Source of the DNA: Opitutaceae bacterium
GTDB lineage: Bacteria > Verrucomicrobiota > Verrucomicrobiia > Opitutales > Opitutaceae
DNA length: 64,000 nt
Direction of reading: 5' to 3'
Assembly (NCBI GenBank): GCA_016794785.1
Contig: JAEUHC010000015.1
Coordinates: 62,001 to 126,000, forward strand
Shown: positions 44,673 through 50,932 of the stretch, one piece after another
Layout of the letters: each line of letters begins with the position of its first letter
Numbering within the stretch: the stretch's first letter is position 1
Made by a program: the position numbers and the translations under genes
The notes under the pieces: model-generated
The model's database searches: none
What the model was told of the DNA's origin: nothing
What the model saw: only the letters and a program-made list of their open reading frames with translations

Positions 44673-46325
44673 TCAGCCACGCTTCAGCGCGAGCAGCGCC
44701 TTCATCACGCCGGAGAGATCGGCGGATTGGTCTAGGCCACCGAAGGCGTCGTGCACCTGCCGGTAGAGCGCGTAGAGCTGGTCGTAGGTTTTCTGGTGCG
44801 CGCGGATCGAGCGGTAGGCCTTGGGGCGGACGGAGGTCATCGCCTTTTGCGCCGACGGAAAATCGCGGTGCGCGCCCGCGAGCACCGCCGCGCCGATGGC
44901 GGAGCCGAGGGCGCAGGCTTGCGACGAGGCGGAGACCTGCATGGTGCAGCCGGTGACATCGGCGTAGATTTGCATGAGCAGCGGATTCTTCTCCGCGATG
45001 CCGCCGGCGCAGACGATGCGGTCCGTGCGCACGCCATACTCGCGCAGGCGATCGAGGATGGCGCGCGCGCCGAAGGCCGTGGCCTCAAGCAGCGCGCGGT
45101 AGATTTCCGCCGGGGTGGTGTAGAGCGTCTGGCCCAGCAGCAGGCCGGTGAGCAACGGATCGCCGAGGAGGTTGCGGTTGCCGTTGTTCCAGTCGAGGGC
45201 GAGCAGGCCGGTGGCGCCGGGTTTGAGTTTCGCCGCCTCGGCGGTGAAGGCCGCGTGCATCGCGCCGTCGCCCTTGCACACGACCTCGACCCACCACTTG
45301 AAAATGTCGCCGACCGCCGATTGCCCGGCCTCGATGCCGTAGTGGCCGGGGAGGATCGCGCCCTTGACGATGCCGCTGATGCCGGGGATGTCGCGCACGG
45401 TTTTCTTGGCGGAGACGACGCCGCAATCGCAGGACGAGGTCCCGATGACCTTGACGAGCACGCCCTCCGCGACGCCGCAGCCGATCGCGCCGTAGTGGAC
45501 ATCCATCTCGCCGATTGCGATGGGGAGCCCGGCGGGCAGGCCGAGCTTCTTGGCCCACGCCGCGCACAGCTTGCCGGCGGGCACGGTGGCGTCGTGAGCC
45601 TTTTCGTAGAGCCGGTCGCGGAGCGCGGCGAGCTGCGGGTCGAGGAGCGCGAGGAATTTCTTGTCGGGCAGGCCGCCCCAGTCGTCGGCGTAGAGGGCCT
45701 TGTGGCCGGCGCAGCAGACGCCGCGCACGATCTGCTCCGGTGCCGTGACACCGGCGAGCACGGCGGGAATCCAATCGGCCAGCTCGACCCACGAATGCGC
45801 GGCCGCGAAGACCTTGGGCGCGACGTTTCGGCAGTGCCAAAGCTTGGCCCAGAACCACTCGGAGGAGTAGGCGCCGCCGCACTTGGCGAGAAACTGCGGC
45901 CGGTGCTTCCGGGCGAGCGCGGTGATCTGCGCGGCCTCGCGCACGCTGGTGTGGTCCTTCCAGAGCCAGCACTGGGCGTGCAGATTGCCGCGCCATTTTT
46001 TTTGCAACGCCAGCGGCACATTGCGCGCATCGACCGGGATGGGGCTCGAGCCGGTGGTGTCCACGCCAAGGCCGACAATCTTGTCCGCGGAAAAACCACG
46101 GCGTTTCCGCGCGATGGCCAGCGCGCCGCGCACGGCCTGCTCCAGGCCGGCGAGGTGGTCGCCCGGGTGCTGGCGCGCGAGGTGGTGGTCGCGCGGATCG
46201 AGCAGCACGCCTTGGTGGCCGCTGGGGTAGTTGAAGACCGCGGAGCCGAACTCCGCGCCATCGGCGCAGCGGACGATCAGCGCGCGCACGGAATTGGTGC
46301 CATAGTCGAGACCGAGGGTGAACAT
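44673..46325 (-). CDS. araB: Ribulokinase
   Basis: 550 residues from the ATG at 46325. Longer frames begin inside a palindromic repeat (46414-46498) and were rejected. FGGY-family features: FTLGLDYGTNSVRAL (phosphate 1), VGLGVDTTGSSPIPVD, WLWKDHTSVREA and a late FGARAILDRL ... IVCAGGIAEKNPLLMQIYADV adenosine site. GVDTTGSSPIPVD and the length are diagnostic for ribulokinase rather than xylulokinase. It phosphorylates L-ribulose in L-arabinose breakdown. No araA or araD is nearby, so the rest of the pathway is elsewhere. Confidence 0.92.
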   Translation of the reverse strand: MFTLGLDYGTNSVRALIVRCADGAEFGSAVFNYPSGHQGVLLDPRDHHLARQHPGDHLAGLEQAVRGALAIARKRRGFSADKIVGLGVDTTGSSPIPVDARNVPLALQKKWRGNLHAQCWLWKDHTSVREAAQITALARKHRPQFLAKCGGAYSSEWFWAKLWHCRNVAPKVFAAAHSWVELADWIPAVLAGVTAPEQIVRGVCCAGHKALYADDWGGLPDKKFLALLDPQLAALRDRLYEKAHDATVPAGKLCAAWAKKLGLPAGLPIAIGEMDVHYGAIGCGVAEGVLVKVIGTSSCDCGVVSAKKTVRDIPGISGIVKGAILPGHYGIEAGQSAVGDIFKWWVEVVCKGDGAMHAAFTAEAAKLKPGATGLLALDWNNGNRNLLGDPLLTGLLLGQTLYTTPAEIYRALLEATAFGARAILDRLREYGVRTDRIVCAGGIAEKNPLLMQIYADVTGCTMQVSASSQACALGSAIGAAVLAGAHRDFPSAQKAMTSVRPKAYRSIRAHQKTYDQLYALYRQVHDAFGGLDQSADLSGVMKALLALKRG

Positions 46326-46413
46326 CGTGGGATGGGCGGGCGGGAATCTGGGAATCGGCCGCCGCGCAGGGCGAGGAAATAGTGCCGGCGGCTGCGGCTG
46401 CTGTTTATGTTTC

Positions 46414-46498
46414 GTCATGGCGAGTCCGGCTCAGCGGGCGCGGCAGGCCTGCAGGAATTCCAGATGGATGGCCGCGTCGCTGCGCTCCTCGCCATGAC
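46414..46498. repeat. GTCATGGCGAG...CTCGCCATGAC palindromic repeat (copy 1)
   Basis: Perfect 11-base terminal inverted repeats around 63 bases. The right half (CAGATGGATGGC..., CGTCGCTGCGCTCCTCGCC) is closely related to the element at 49683-49756, differing by matched changes at both ends (G to T in the left, C to A in the right), which keep the ends complementary. It lies in the divergent gap between ribulokinase and sulfatase genes. Confidence 0.8.
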
Positions 46499-46586
46499 AG
46501 GAAAAGAAAGCCGCCGCTTTGGGCGTCTGCGCTCTTGAAGCGTGCGGGGATTTGCCGTGGCCTCCGGCAGGCTCGCCGCCTGCCCC

Positions 46587-48059
46587 ATGAAAATCCCCCC
46601 GCTCGCCGTTCTGCTCGCCCTCCTGTCCGTCTCGGTCGCCGCCGCATCGGACGCCCCGCGCCCCAACCTGATCGTGATCAACATCGACGACCTCGGCTAC
46701 GGCGAGATTGGGCCGTTTGGCGGGCGCAACCGCACGCCCGAGCTCGACCGCATGGCGCGCGAGGGGCGCAAGCTCATGAGCCACTACGCCGCGCCCGTCT
46801 GCACGCCGTCGCGCGCCGCACTCATGACCGGCAGCCATGCCAAGCGCGCGCTGCCCGTCCCGCATGTGCTGTTTCCCGCCGCTGCGATCGGGCTCAACCC
46901 GGCAGAGCGCACCGTGGCCGAGGTGCTCAAGGATGCCGGCTATGCCACCGCCGCCGTCGGCAAGTGGCACCTCGGCGATCAGGCGGTGTTCCTGCCGACG
47001 CGGCAGGGCTTCGACTCCTTCTTCGGCCTGCCGTATTCCAACGACATGGGCCCCGCCGCCGAAGGCGTGAAGAGCAACCGCGGCGCCCCGCTTCCGCAGC
47101 CCAAGGCCGGCGCCAAGAAGGCTGCCGTCAACGAGGACGACGGCGTCGGCCTCCGCGGCACGCAGCCCCCGTTGCCGCTCATGGAAAACGACAAGGTGAT
47201 CGCCCGCGTGCGCGTCGTGGAGCACATCGAGCTGACGCGCCGCTACACCGATCGCGCGGTCGCCTTTGTGCGGGAGAAGCGCGAGCGGCCCTTCTTCCTC
47301 TACCTCGCGCACAGCGCCGTGCATTTCCCGCTCTACCCGCGCGACGAGTTCATGCGTAAGTCCGGTCACGGCCTGCTCGGCGACTGGGTGCAGGAGGTGG
47401 ACTGGAGCGTGGGCCAGGTGCTCGCCGCCGTGCGAGCCGCCGGGCTCGCGGACAAGACGCTCGTGCTCTTCACCTCCGACAACGGCGGCCCGCTCCAGCA
47501 GGGCGCGGTCAACGGCGCGCTCCGCGGCGGCAAGGGCTCGACGTGGGAGGGCGGCATGCGCGTCTGCACGATCACGTGGTGGCCCGGAAAAATCCCCGCC
47601 GGCACCGCGACCGACGCGATGACCTCGATGATGGACGTGCTCCCGACCTTCGCCCGCCTCGCCGGCGCCAAGCTCCCCGCCGACCGCAAGCTGGACGGCG
47701 TGGACGTGTGGCCCGTGCTCGCCGGCAACCCCGCGACACCGCCGCGCGACACGTTCCACTACTTCCGCGGCCTCGTGCTGGAGGCCGTGCGCTCCGGCCC
47801 CTGGAAACTTCATCTGGCCAAGGGTGAACTCTACGACCTCGGCGACGACCTCGGCGAATCCCGCGATGTCGCCGCCGCCCACGCCGATCAGGTGCAGCGC
47901 CTCCGCGCGATCGCCGAGACGATGCGCGGCGACCTCGGCCTCGACGGCGTCGGCCCCGGCTGCCGACCGGCGGGTCGGGTGGAAAACCCACAGCCGCTCA
48001 TCGCGCACGACGGCACGGTGCGGGCGGATGCGGTGGGGAATGTGGCGAGGCTGCCTTAA
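46587..48059 (+). CDS. Secreted sulfatase, formylglycine type (second)
   Basis: 490 residues from the ATG at 46587. Signal peptide (IPPLAVLLALLSVSVAAASD), metal site RPNLIVINIDDLGYGEIG, formylglycine site APVCTPSRAALMTG with Cys72 (C-x-P-x-R), VGKWHLGD, LVLFTSDNGGPLQQG and GKGSTWEGGMRVCTITWWPG. Related to but clearly distinct from the sulfatase at 17149. It should act on a sulfated glycan outside the cytoplasm. An integron-type cassette begins 16 bases after its stop. Confidence 0.93.
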   Translation: MKIPPLAVLLALLSVSVAAASDAPRPNLIVINIDDLGYGEIGPFGGRNRTPELDRMAREGRKLMSHYAAPVCTPSRAALMTGSHAKRALPVPHVLFPAAAIGLNPAERTVAEVLKDAGYATAAVGKWHLGDQAVFLPTRQGFDSFFGLPYSNDMGPAAEGVKSNRGAPLPQPKAGAKKAAVNEDDGVGLRGTQPPLPLMENDKVIARVRVVEHIELTRRYTDRAVAFVREKRERPFFLYLAHSAVHFPLYPRDEFMRKSGHGLLGDWVQEVDWSVGQVLAAVRAAGLADKTLVLFTSDNGGPLQQGAVNGALRGGKGSTWEGGMRVCTITWWPGKIPAGTATDAMTSMMDVLPTFARLAGAKLPADRKLDGVDVWPVLAGNPATPPRDTFHYFRGLVLEAVRSGPWKLHLAKGELYDLGDDLGESRDVAAAHADQVQRLRAIAETMRGDLGLDGVGPGCRPAGRVENPQPLIAHDGTVRADAVGNVARLP

Positions 48060-48069
48060 TGCGGAGACA

Positions 48070-48186
48070 GTCTAACGCCCAAGGTGATCTACGACTGGAG
48101 CGTGGCGTGACGGCTGCCGGAGCGAGTCCGCGAGCGGAGCGGCCGCATGACGCGCGGAAGTCGTTAGCTCCACCGCCATGTTAGGC
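48070..48186 (-). other. attC recombination site of an integron-type gene cassette
   Basis: Read on the minus strand, 117 bases run from R'' GCCTAAC (overlapping the cassette gene's TAA stop) to R' GTTAGAC, matching RYYYAAC and GTTRRRY. Inside, L-like stretches pair imperfectly: GGTG ... ACGACT near the R'' side against AGTCGT ... CACC near the R' side, with extra unpaired bases, as in attC hairpins, and the middle is a GC-rich variable stem. Length is within the normal attC range. The cassette's own 5' end (TTAGGC at 48614-48619) is a perfect complement of GCCTAAC, as required when the circular cassette is formed. Confidence 0.7.
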
Positions 48187-48619
48187 GTTTGTGGGTTCAT
48201 GGAATGGAATCGGGGCGAAGTAGATAAGCGCCACAATAAAACCGGAAATTAAAAGTGTCAGCTCGCCGAAAAATGTTCCGACGGCAGATTGCACTGATGG
48301 GCCATTAGAGAGGACGGAAAGTGTGCACAGAATGGTCGTGATGAGATAGGGAAGGCGAGCCCACCTGCGCCGAAACCAGAGGGCAACCGACGAAACCAAG
48401 TTGACGAAAAACGCGATCACTCCGACCGCAAGTAACGAGGTCTCTAGGCTGGACATCACTGCCTCGTGTCGTGCCGTAACGTATGATTGGAGTTCGGCGG
48501 GGAGAGTGTGCGGAAGGGCGAACTCAGCTGCGACACCGACGGCGATGACCAACCAATCGAGGGCAAGGGCAACGCGGAGGGTTTTTGTCGGATTACACAT
48601 GGCGTGAGCCAGCGCCTAA
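48076..48619 (-). mobile_element. Lone integron-type gene cassette
   Basis: A 544-base unit with one gene and its attC site, in the normal cassette order: TTAGGC, a 13-base gap, ATG, gene, then attC overlapping the stop. Base composition is lower in GC than the flanking genes. The left junction has A instead of G before TTAGGC, so there is no attC on that side; this fits insertion at a secondary site. No integrase gene is in the window. The element lies between the sulfatase stop and the SDR gene. Confidence 0.65.
48181..48600 (-). CDS. Cassette-encoded four-helix membrane protein of unknown function
   Basis: 139 residues. Four hydrophobic segments: VALALDWLVIAVGVAAEFAL, SLLAVGVIAFFVNLVSSVAL, YLITTILCTLSVL and LTLLISGFIVALIYFAPI, with basic residues (FRRRWAR) between the second and third. 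The stop codon TAA lies in the R'' end of the attC site, a usual arrangement for integron cassettes. No recognised family. Lower GC than the neighbours supports a foreign origin. Expression would rely on a promoter upstream on the minus strand, which I cannot identify. Confidence 0.8.
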   Translation of the reverse strand: MCNPTKTLRVALALDWLVIAVGVAAEFALPHTLPAELQSYVTARHEAVMSSLETSLLAVGVIAFFVNLVSSVALWFRRRWARLPYLITTILCTLSVLSNGPSVQSAVGTFFGELTLLISGFIVALIYFAPIPFHEPTNA

Positions 48620-48838
48620 TATGTAGTGACCAACTTGGTGTTGCTCATCTTGGTTGGCTAACTTGGGAGTGTGGTTTGGTCCTTCAAGCTCGATTTGGTT
48701 GAGCTGGGTGGAGATGCATAAATCTGCCTCCGCTGTCGTTCCGGCAAAACCAACAGCATGACGTTTCCCGCAGTATAGCTGGGTGACACAGTATGGCGCG
48801 GCTTGACGATGACGCGCCGCACGCGTGCGCTGCCCCGC
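48620..48838. other. Non-coding stretch upstream of the cassette, lower GC
   Basis: 219 bases between the cassette and the SDR gene, AT-richer than average, with CCAAGTTGG-like and CTTGGTTGG-like short inverted sequences but no attC site (no RYYYAAC/GTTRRRY pair) and no convincing gene. It may be remnant flank of an earlier insertion. Confidence 0.5.
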
Positions 48839-49525
48839 ATGAAAATCGTCATCACCGGAGTCACGCGCGGGCTGGGGCGGGCGTTGGTCGAGGAGTTTGT
48901 TCGCGGCGGGCACACGGTCATCGGCTGCGGGCGGAGCGGCGATGCGATTTTCGACCTGCGGATGACGCACCTCGCGCCGCATGATTTTACCGTCCTCGAT
49001 GTCGGGCTCGACACCAAGGTCGCGATCTGGGCGGCGAAGGTGCTGGAGAACGACAGCCCGCCGGATTTTTTGATCAACAACGCCGCGATCATGAACCGGC
49101 TCGCGCCGGTGTGGGAGCAGGACGACCGCGAATTCACGCGGCTCGTCGATGCCAACATCCGCGGCACGCAGAACGTGCTGCGGCATTTCGTGCCGGCAAT
49201 GGTCGCGAAGAAACGCGGCGTGATCGTGAACTTCAGCTCGGGCTGGGGTCGCAGCGTGGCGCCGGAGGTCGGGCCCTACTGCATGTCGAAGTGGGCGATC
49301 GAGGGGCTGACCAAGGCGCTCGCCGCGGAGTTGCCCGCGGGCATGGCCGCGGTGCCGCTGAACCCGGGGGTGATCGACACGGAGATGCTGCGATCGTGCT
49401 GGGCGGACGGGGCGGCGAGTTTCCCGAAGGCGGAGCAGTGGGCCAAGATCGCGGCGCCGTTTATCCTGAAGCTCGGCCCGAAGGACAACGGGCAGTCGGT
49501 GAGCGTGGGCGGGTTTGAGGATTGA
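48839..49525 (+). CDS. Short-chain dehydrogenase/reductase
   Basis: 228 residues from the ATG at 48839. SDR features: cofactor loop TGVTRGLGRAL (TGxxxGxG at 6-13), NNAA at 80-83, serine in NFSSGWG and the catalytic Tyr147-x3-Lys151 in YCMSKWA. The usual Asp/Arg specificity region is CGRSGDAI, where the Arg suggests NADP. Substrate unknown. Starts at 48803 are rejected because the motif-bearing MKIVITG start is ideal. It stands alone: the cassette is upstream on the other strand, and repeats follow. Confidence 0.9.
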   Translation: MKIVITGVTRGLGRALVEEFVRGGHTVIGCGRSGDAIFDLRMTHLAPHDFTVLDVGLDTKVAIWAAKVLENDSPPDFLINNAAIMNRLAPVWEQDDREFTRLVDANIRGTQNVLRHFVPAMVAKKRGVIVNFSSGWGRSVAPEVGPYCMSKWAIEGLTKALAAELPAGMAAVPLNPGVIDTEMLRSCWADGAASFPKAEQWAKIAAPFILKLGPKDNGQSVSVGGFED

Positions 49526-49550
49526 GGGCGGGGCCCATTGAGAATCCGAG

Positions 49551-49619
49551 GTAGGGCGGGTCTTTAAGCCGCTCTGGACCGTTTGGCGCGCGAATGGGCG
49601 GGTCACAGACCCGCGCTAC
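49551..49619. repeat. REP-like palindromic repeat, GTAGGGCGGGTC family (degenerate copy 2)
   Basis: Begins GTAGGGCGGGTC and ends GGGCGGGTCACAGACCCG-CGCTAC. The right arm differs from the copy at 8964-9033 by one base; the left arm is eroded (CTTTAAGCCGC). 25 bases after the SDR stop. Confidence 0.75.
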
Positions 49620-49682
49620 CCAAAGCCCCCGTTTTCGATATCGAATCGTCTCATGCCAACTTCCGCTTCTTTTTAGACCTTT

Positions 49683-49756
49683 GTCATTGCGAGGTGCGCG
49701 CAGCGCGCCGTGGCAATCCAGCTGGATTGCTTCGTCGCTCCGCTCCTCGCAATGAC
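49683..49756. repeat. GTCATTGCGAG...CTCGCAATGAC palindromic repeat (copy 2)
   Basis: Perfect 11-base terminal inverted repeats around 52 bases. The second half (CTGGATTGCTTCGTCGCTC, CGCTCCTCGCAATGACAG) is the typical form of an interspersed repeat seen in many bacterial genomes. Related to 46414-46498. The inner part also contains the GCGCGCAGCGCGC palindrome. Confidence 0.85.
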
Positions 49757-49768
49757 AGTCCAAAATCG

Positions 49769-49840
49769 ATGGCACGTTGGTATCAGCTCATCGCGCTCCC
49801 AACGAGAGACCTTTTTGACGCCCGCAATGCCGGAAAATGA
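49769..49840 (+). CDS. Possible 23-aa open reading frame
   Basis: ATG to TGA coding for MARWYQLIALPTRDLFDARNAGK, directly followed by a strong terminator and preceded by a palindromic repeat. Aromatic start followed by a hydrophobic/acidic mix could be a small peptide, or the end of a decayed gene, or part of a small RNA. No ribosome-binding signal is seen. Confidence 0.2.
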   Translation: MARWYQLIALPTRDLFDARNAGK

Positions 49841-49867
49841 AAAAGCCCGCTCGGAGAGCGGGCCTTT
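49841..49867 (+). terminator. Rho-independent terminator
   Basis: AAAAGCCCGCTC-GGA-GAGCGGGCCTTTT: stem of eight GC-rich pairs with a three-base loop, A-run before and T-run after, so it works in both directions. It ends transcription from the plus side and, from the other side, the 65-aa gene at 49917-50114. Confidence 0.85.
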
Positions 49868-49916
49868 TCTGATGAACGACTGAATTACGCCTAACGGAGA
49901 ATCAGAGCTGCGATGC

Positions 49917-50114
49917 TCAGCGCCGGGTGGGCGCGCGATCCGCGGCCGGTTCGCGCACGTCGGCCCGGGTGACCGGGACGAGGAAACCGGTTTCGCCGAT
50001 CACGGGCCAGGAGCGGAGTTCGAAGGTCTCGAGAAATTTGAGCATGCGCTGCCGCCGGCGTTCCCGGCTGAAGAGGTTGGCGGCGCTGAGGTTTTGGGCG
50101 TAGGGGGTTTGCAT
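49917..50114 (-). CDS. 65-residue protein with sigma-54-like promoter
   Basis: 65 residues from the ATG at 50114. Hydrophilic, with a basic stretch (LFSRERRRQRMLKFLETFELR) and a C-terminal Arg/Ala-rich tail; no membrane helix and no recognised family. The leader contains GACCTCCTACC, opposite of a Shine-Dalgarno sequence. A -24/-12 type promoter (50137-50152) sits just upstream, and a terminator lies downstream, so it forms its own unit. The conserved frame and promoter argue that it is real, but it could be a short regulatory RNA. Confidence 0.5.
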   Translation of the reverse strand: MQTPYAQNLSAANLFSRERRRQRMLKFLETFELRSWPVIGETGFLVPVTRADVREPAADRAPTRR

Positions 50115-50136
50115 GGTAGGAGGTCGCGCGTGTTTC

Positions 50137-50152
50137 GCAGACCGTGTGCCAA
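50137..50152 (-). promoter_or_regulatory. Sigma-54 (-24/-12) type promoter
   Basis: On the minus strand TTGGCACACGGTCTGC matches TTGGCAC-N5-TTGC with GG and GC exactly 12 bases apart; the -12 element has C instead of T as its first base. Predicted transcript start is near 50125, only about 11 bases before the ATG at 50114, giving a very short leader. Confidence 0.55.
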
Positions 50153-50169
50153 GTGCGCCGACGGGCCGT

Positions 50170-50193
50170 TTTCCCCTCTGGGCCGAGGGGAAA
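50170..50193. promoter_or_regulatory. Dyad TTTCCCCTC-N6-GAGGGGAAA upstream of the sigma-54-like promoter
   Basis: Perfect 9-base inverted arms with a 6-base spacer, centred about 56 bases before the predicted transcript start. The distance suits an activator site for a sigma-54 enhancer-binding protein; a stem in a longer transcript is an alternative. Confidence 0.45.
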
Positions 50194-50285
50194 CCGCCGG
50201 CGACAACCGCGTGATCCCGCGATAGGCGGGTGCGCACCATTCCCCAAATCCGGCGCGCGAGGTGCGGGGTAATCCCCATTTTTTC

Positions 50286-50777
50286 TCAATGGGCGCCGCG
50301 CTGGAGGGCGCTGGTGGCGGCGTTGGCCTCAAGCTGGCGGATGCTCTCGCCGACGGCGGCGATGTCCCAGCTTTCGGTGGCGACGGGAGTGGCCGGACGA
50401 CTCGTGCCGGGGGCGACGGCGACCTTGCGGGCGATGAAATCGTGGACGTCGCCGAGCGTGCGGAGCTGCGTCAGCTCGTCGTTGGCGACCGTGAGCGGAA
50501 GGACCTCCTCGGCGAGCATGACGATTTCCATCATGGTGAGGGAGTCGAGGCCGAGGTCCTCGCGCAGGCGGAGGGTGGCGGGGCCGGCGGCGAGCGCGGC
50601 GCGGCGATCGCGCTCGACGAACCGCTCGATCACGCCGGTGACGAGCGTGCGGAGATCATCGGGGGCGCGGGTCTGGCGGAACTTGCACGCGGCGTAATAG
50701 GTGGAGGGCGAGCAGCGCTTGAGCGCCTCGCGGAGCACAGGATCGTCGTGGGGCGCGGAGTGGGATGCGGTGTTCAC
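50286..50777 (-). CDS. Orphan acyl/peptidyl carrier protein
   Basis: 163 residues from the GTG at 50777; a TTG at 50801 would add 8 residues. The central part is an acyl carrier domain: LREDLGLDSLTMMEIVMLAEEV, with the phosphopantetheine Ser79 in DSL, flanked by helices (LRTLVTGVIERFVERDRRA before, LRTLGDVHDFIARKV after). There is a 40-residue N-terminal extension and a 35-residue C-terminal extension (TPVATESWDIAAVG...), unlike fatty acid ACP. No synthase, ligase or thioesterase is near, so it may serve a distant pathway or a lipid-linked process. Confidence 0.82.
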   Translation of the reverse strand: MNTASHSAPHDDPVLREALKRCSPSTYYAACKFRQTRAPDDLRTLVTGVIERFVERDRRAALAAGPATLRLREDLGLDSLTMMEIVMLAEEVLPLTVANDELTQLRTLGDVHDFIARKVAVAPGTSRPATPVATESWDIAAVGESIRQLEANAATSALQRGAH

Positions 50778-50862
50778 GGGTGGGATTTCCCAGCATGACA
50801 AGCGCCACCCTGAAACCCGCTAGCGGGCGCGAGGAAAAAACGCGGGTGCGTTGGTTTTTGCT

Positions 50863-50919
50863 GTAGGCGGGGTGCCCACACCCCGCATGTGGAACGCGGG
50901 GTGAGGGCACCCCGCCTAC
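50863..50919. repeat. Palindromic repeat, GTAGGCGGGGTGCCC family
   Basis: Inverted arms 50863-50886 and 50896-50919 (24 bases, one mismatch) with a 9-base spacer. Ends are GTAGGC/GCCTAC, similar in style to the GTAGGGC repeats but of different inner sequence. It lies just after the 3' end of the STN-TonB receptor gene and could serve as a terminator hairpin. Confidence 0.8.
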
Positions 50920-50932
50920 ACTTAGTGCCGCT

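Noticed and set aside
48600..48619. Second attC at the 5' side of the cassette
   Set aside because: Only TTAGGC is present, preceded by A; no R''/L'' half upstream.
49889..49917. GCCTAAC near 49889 as a second attC site
   Set aside because: No GTTRRRY partner or L-like pairing within 150 bases on either side.
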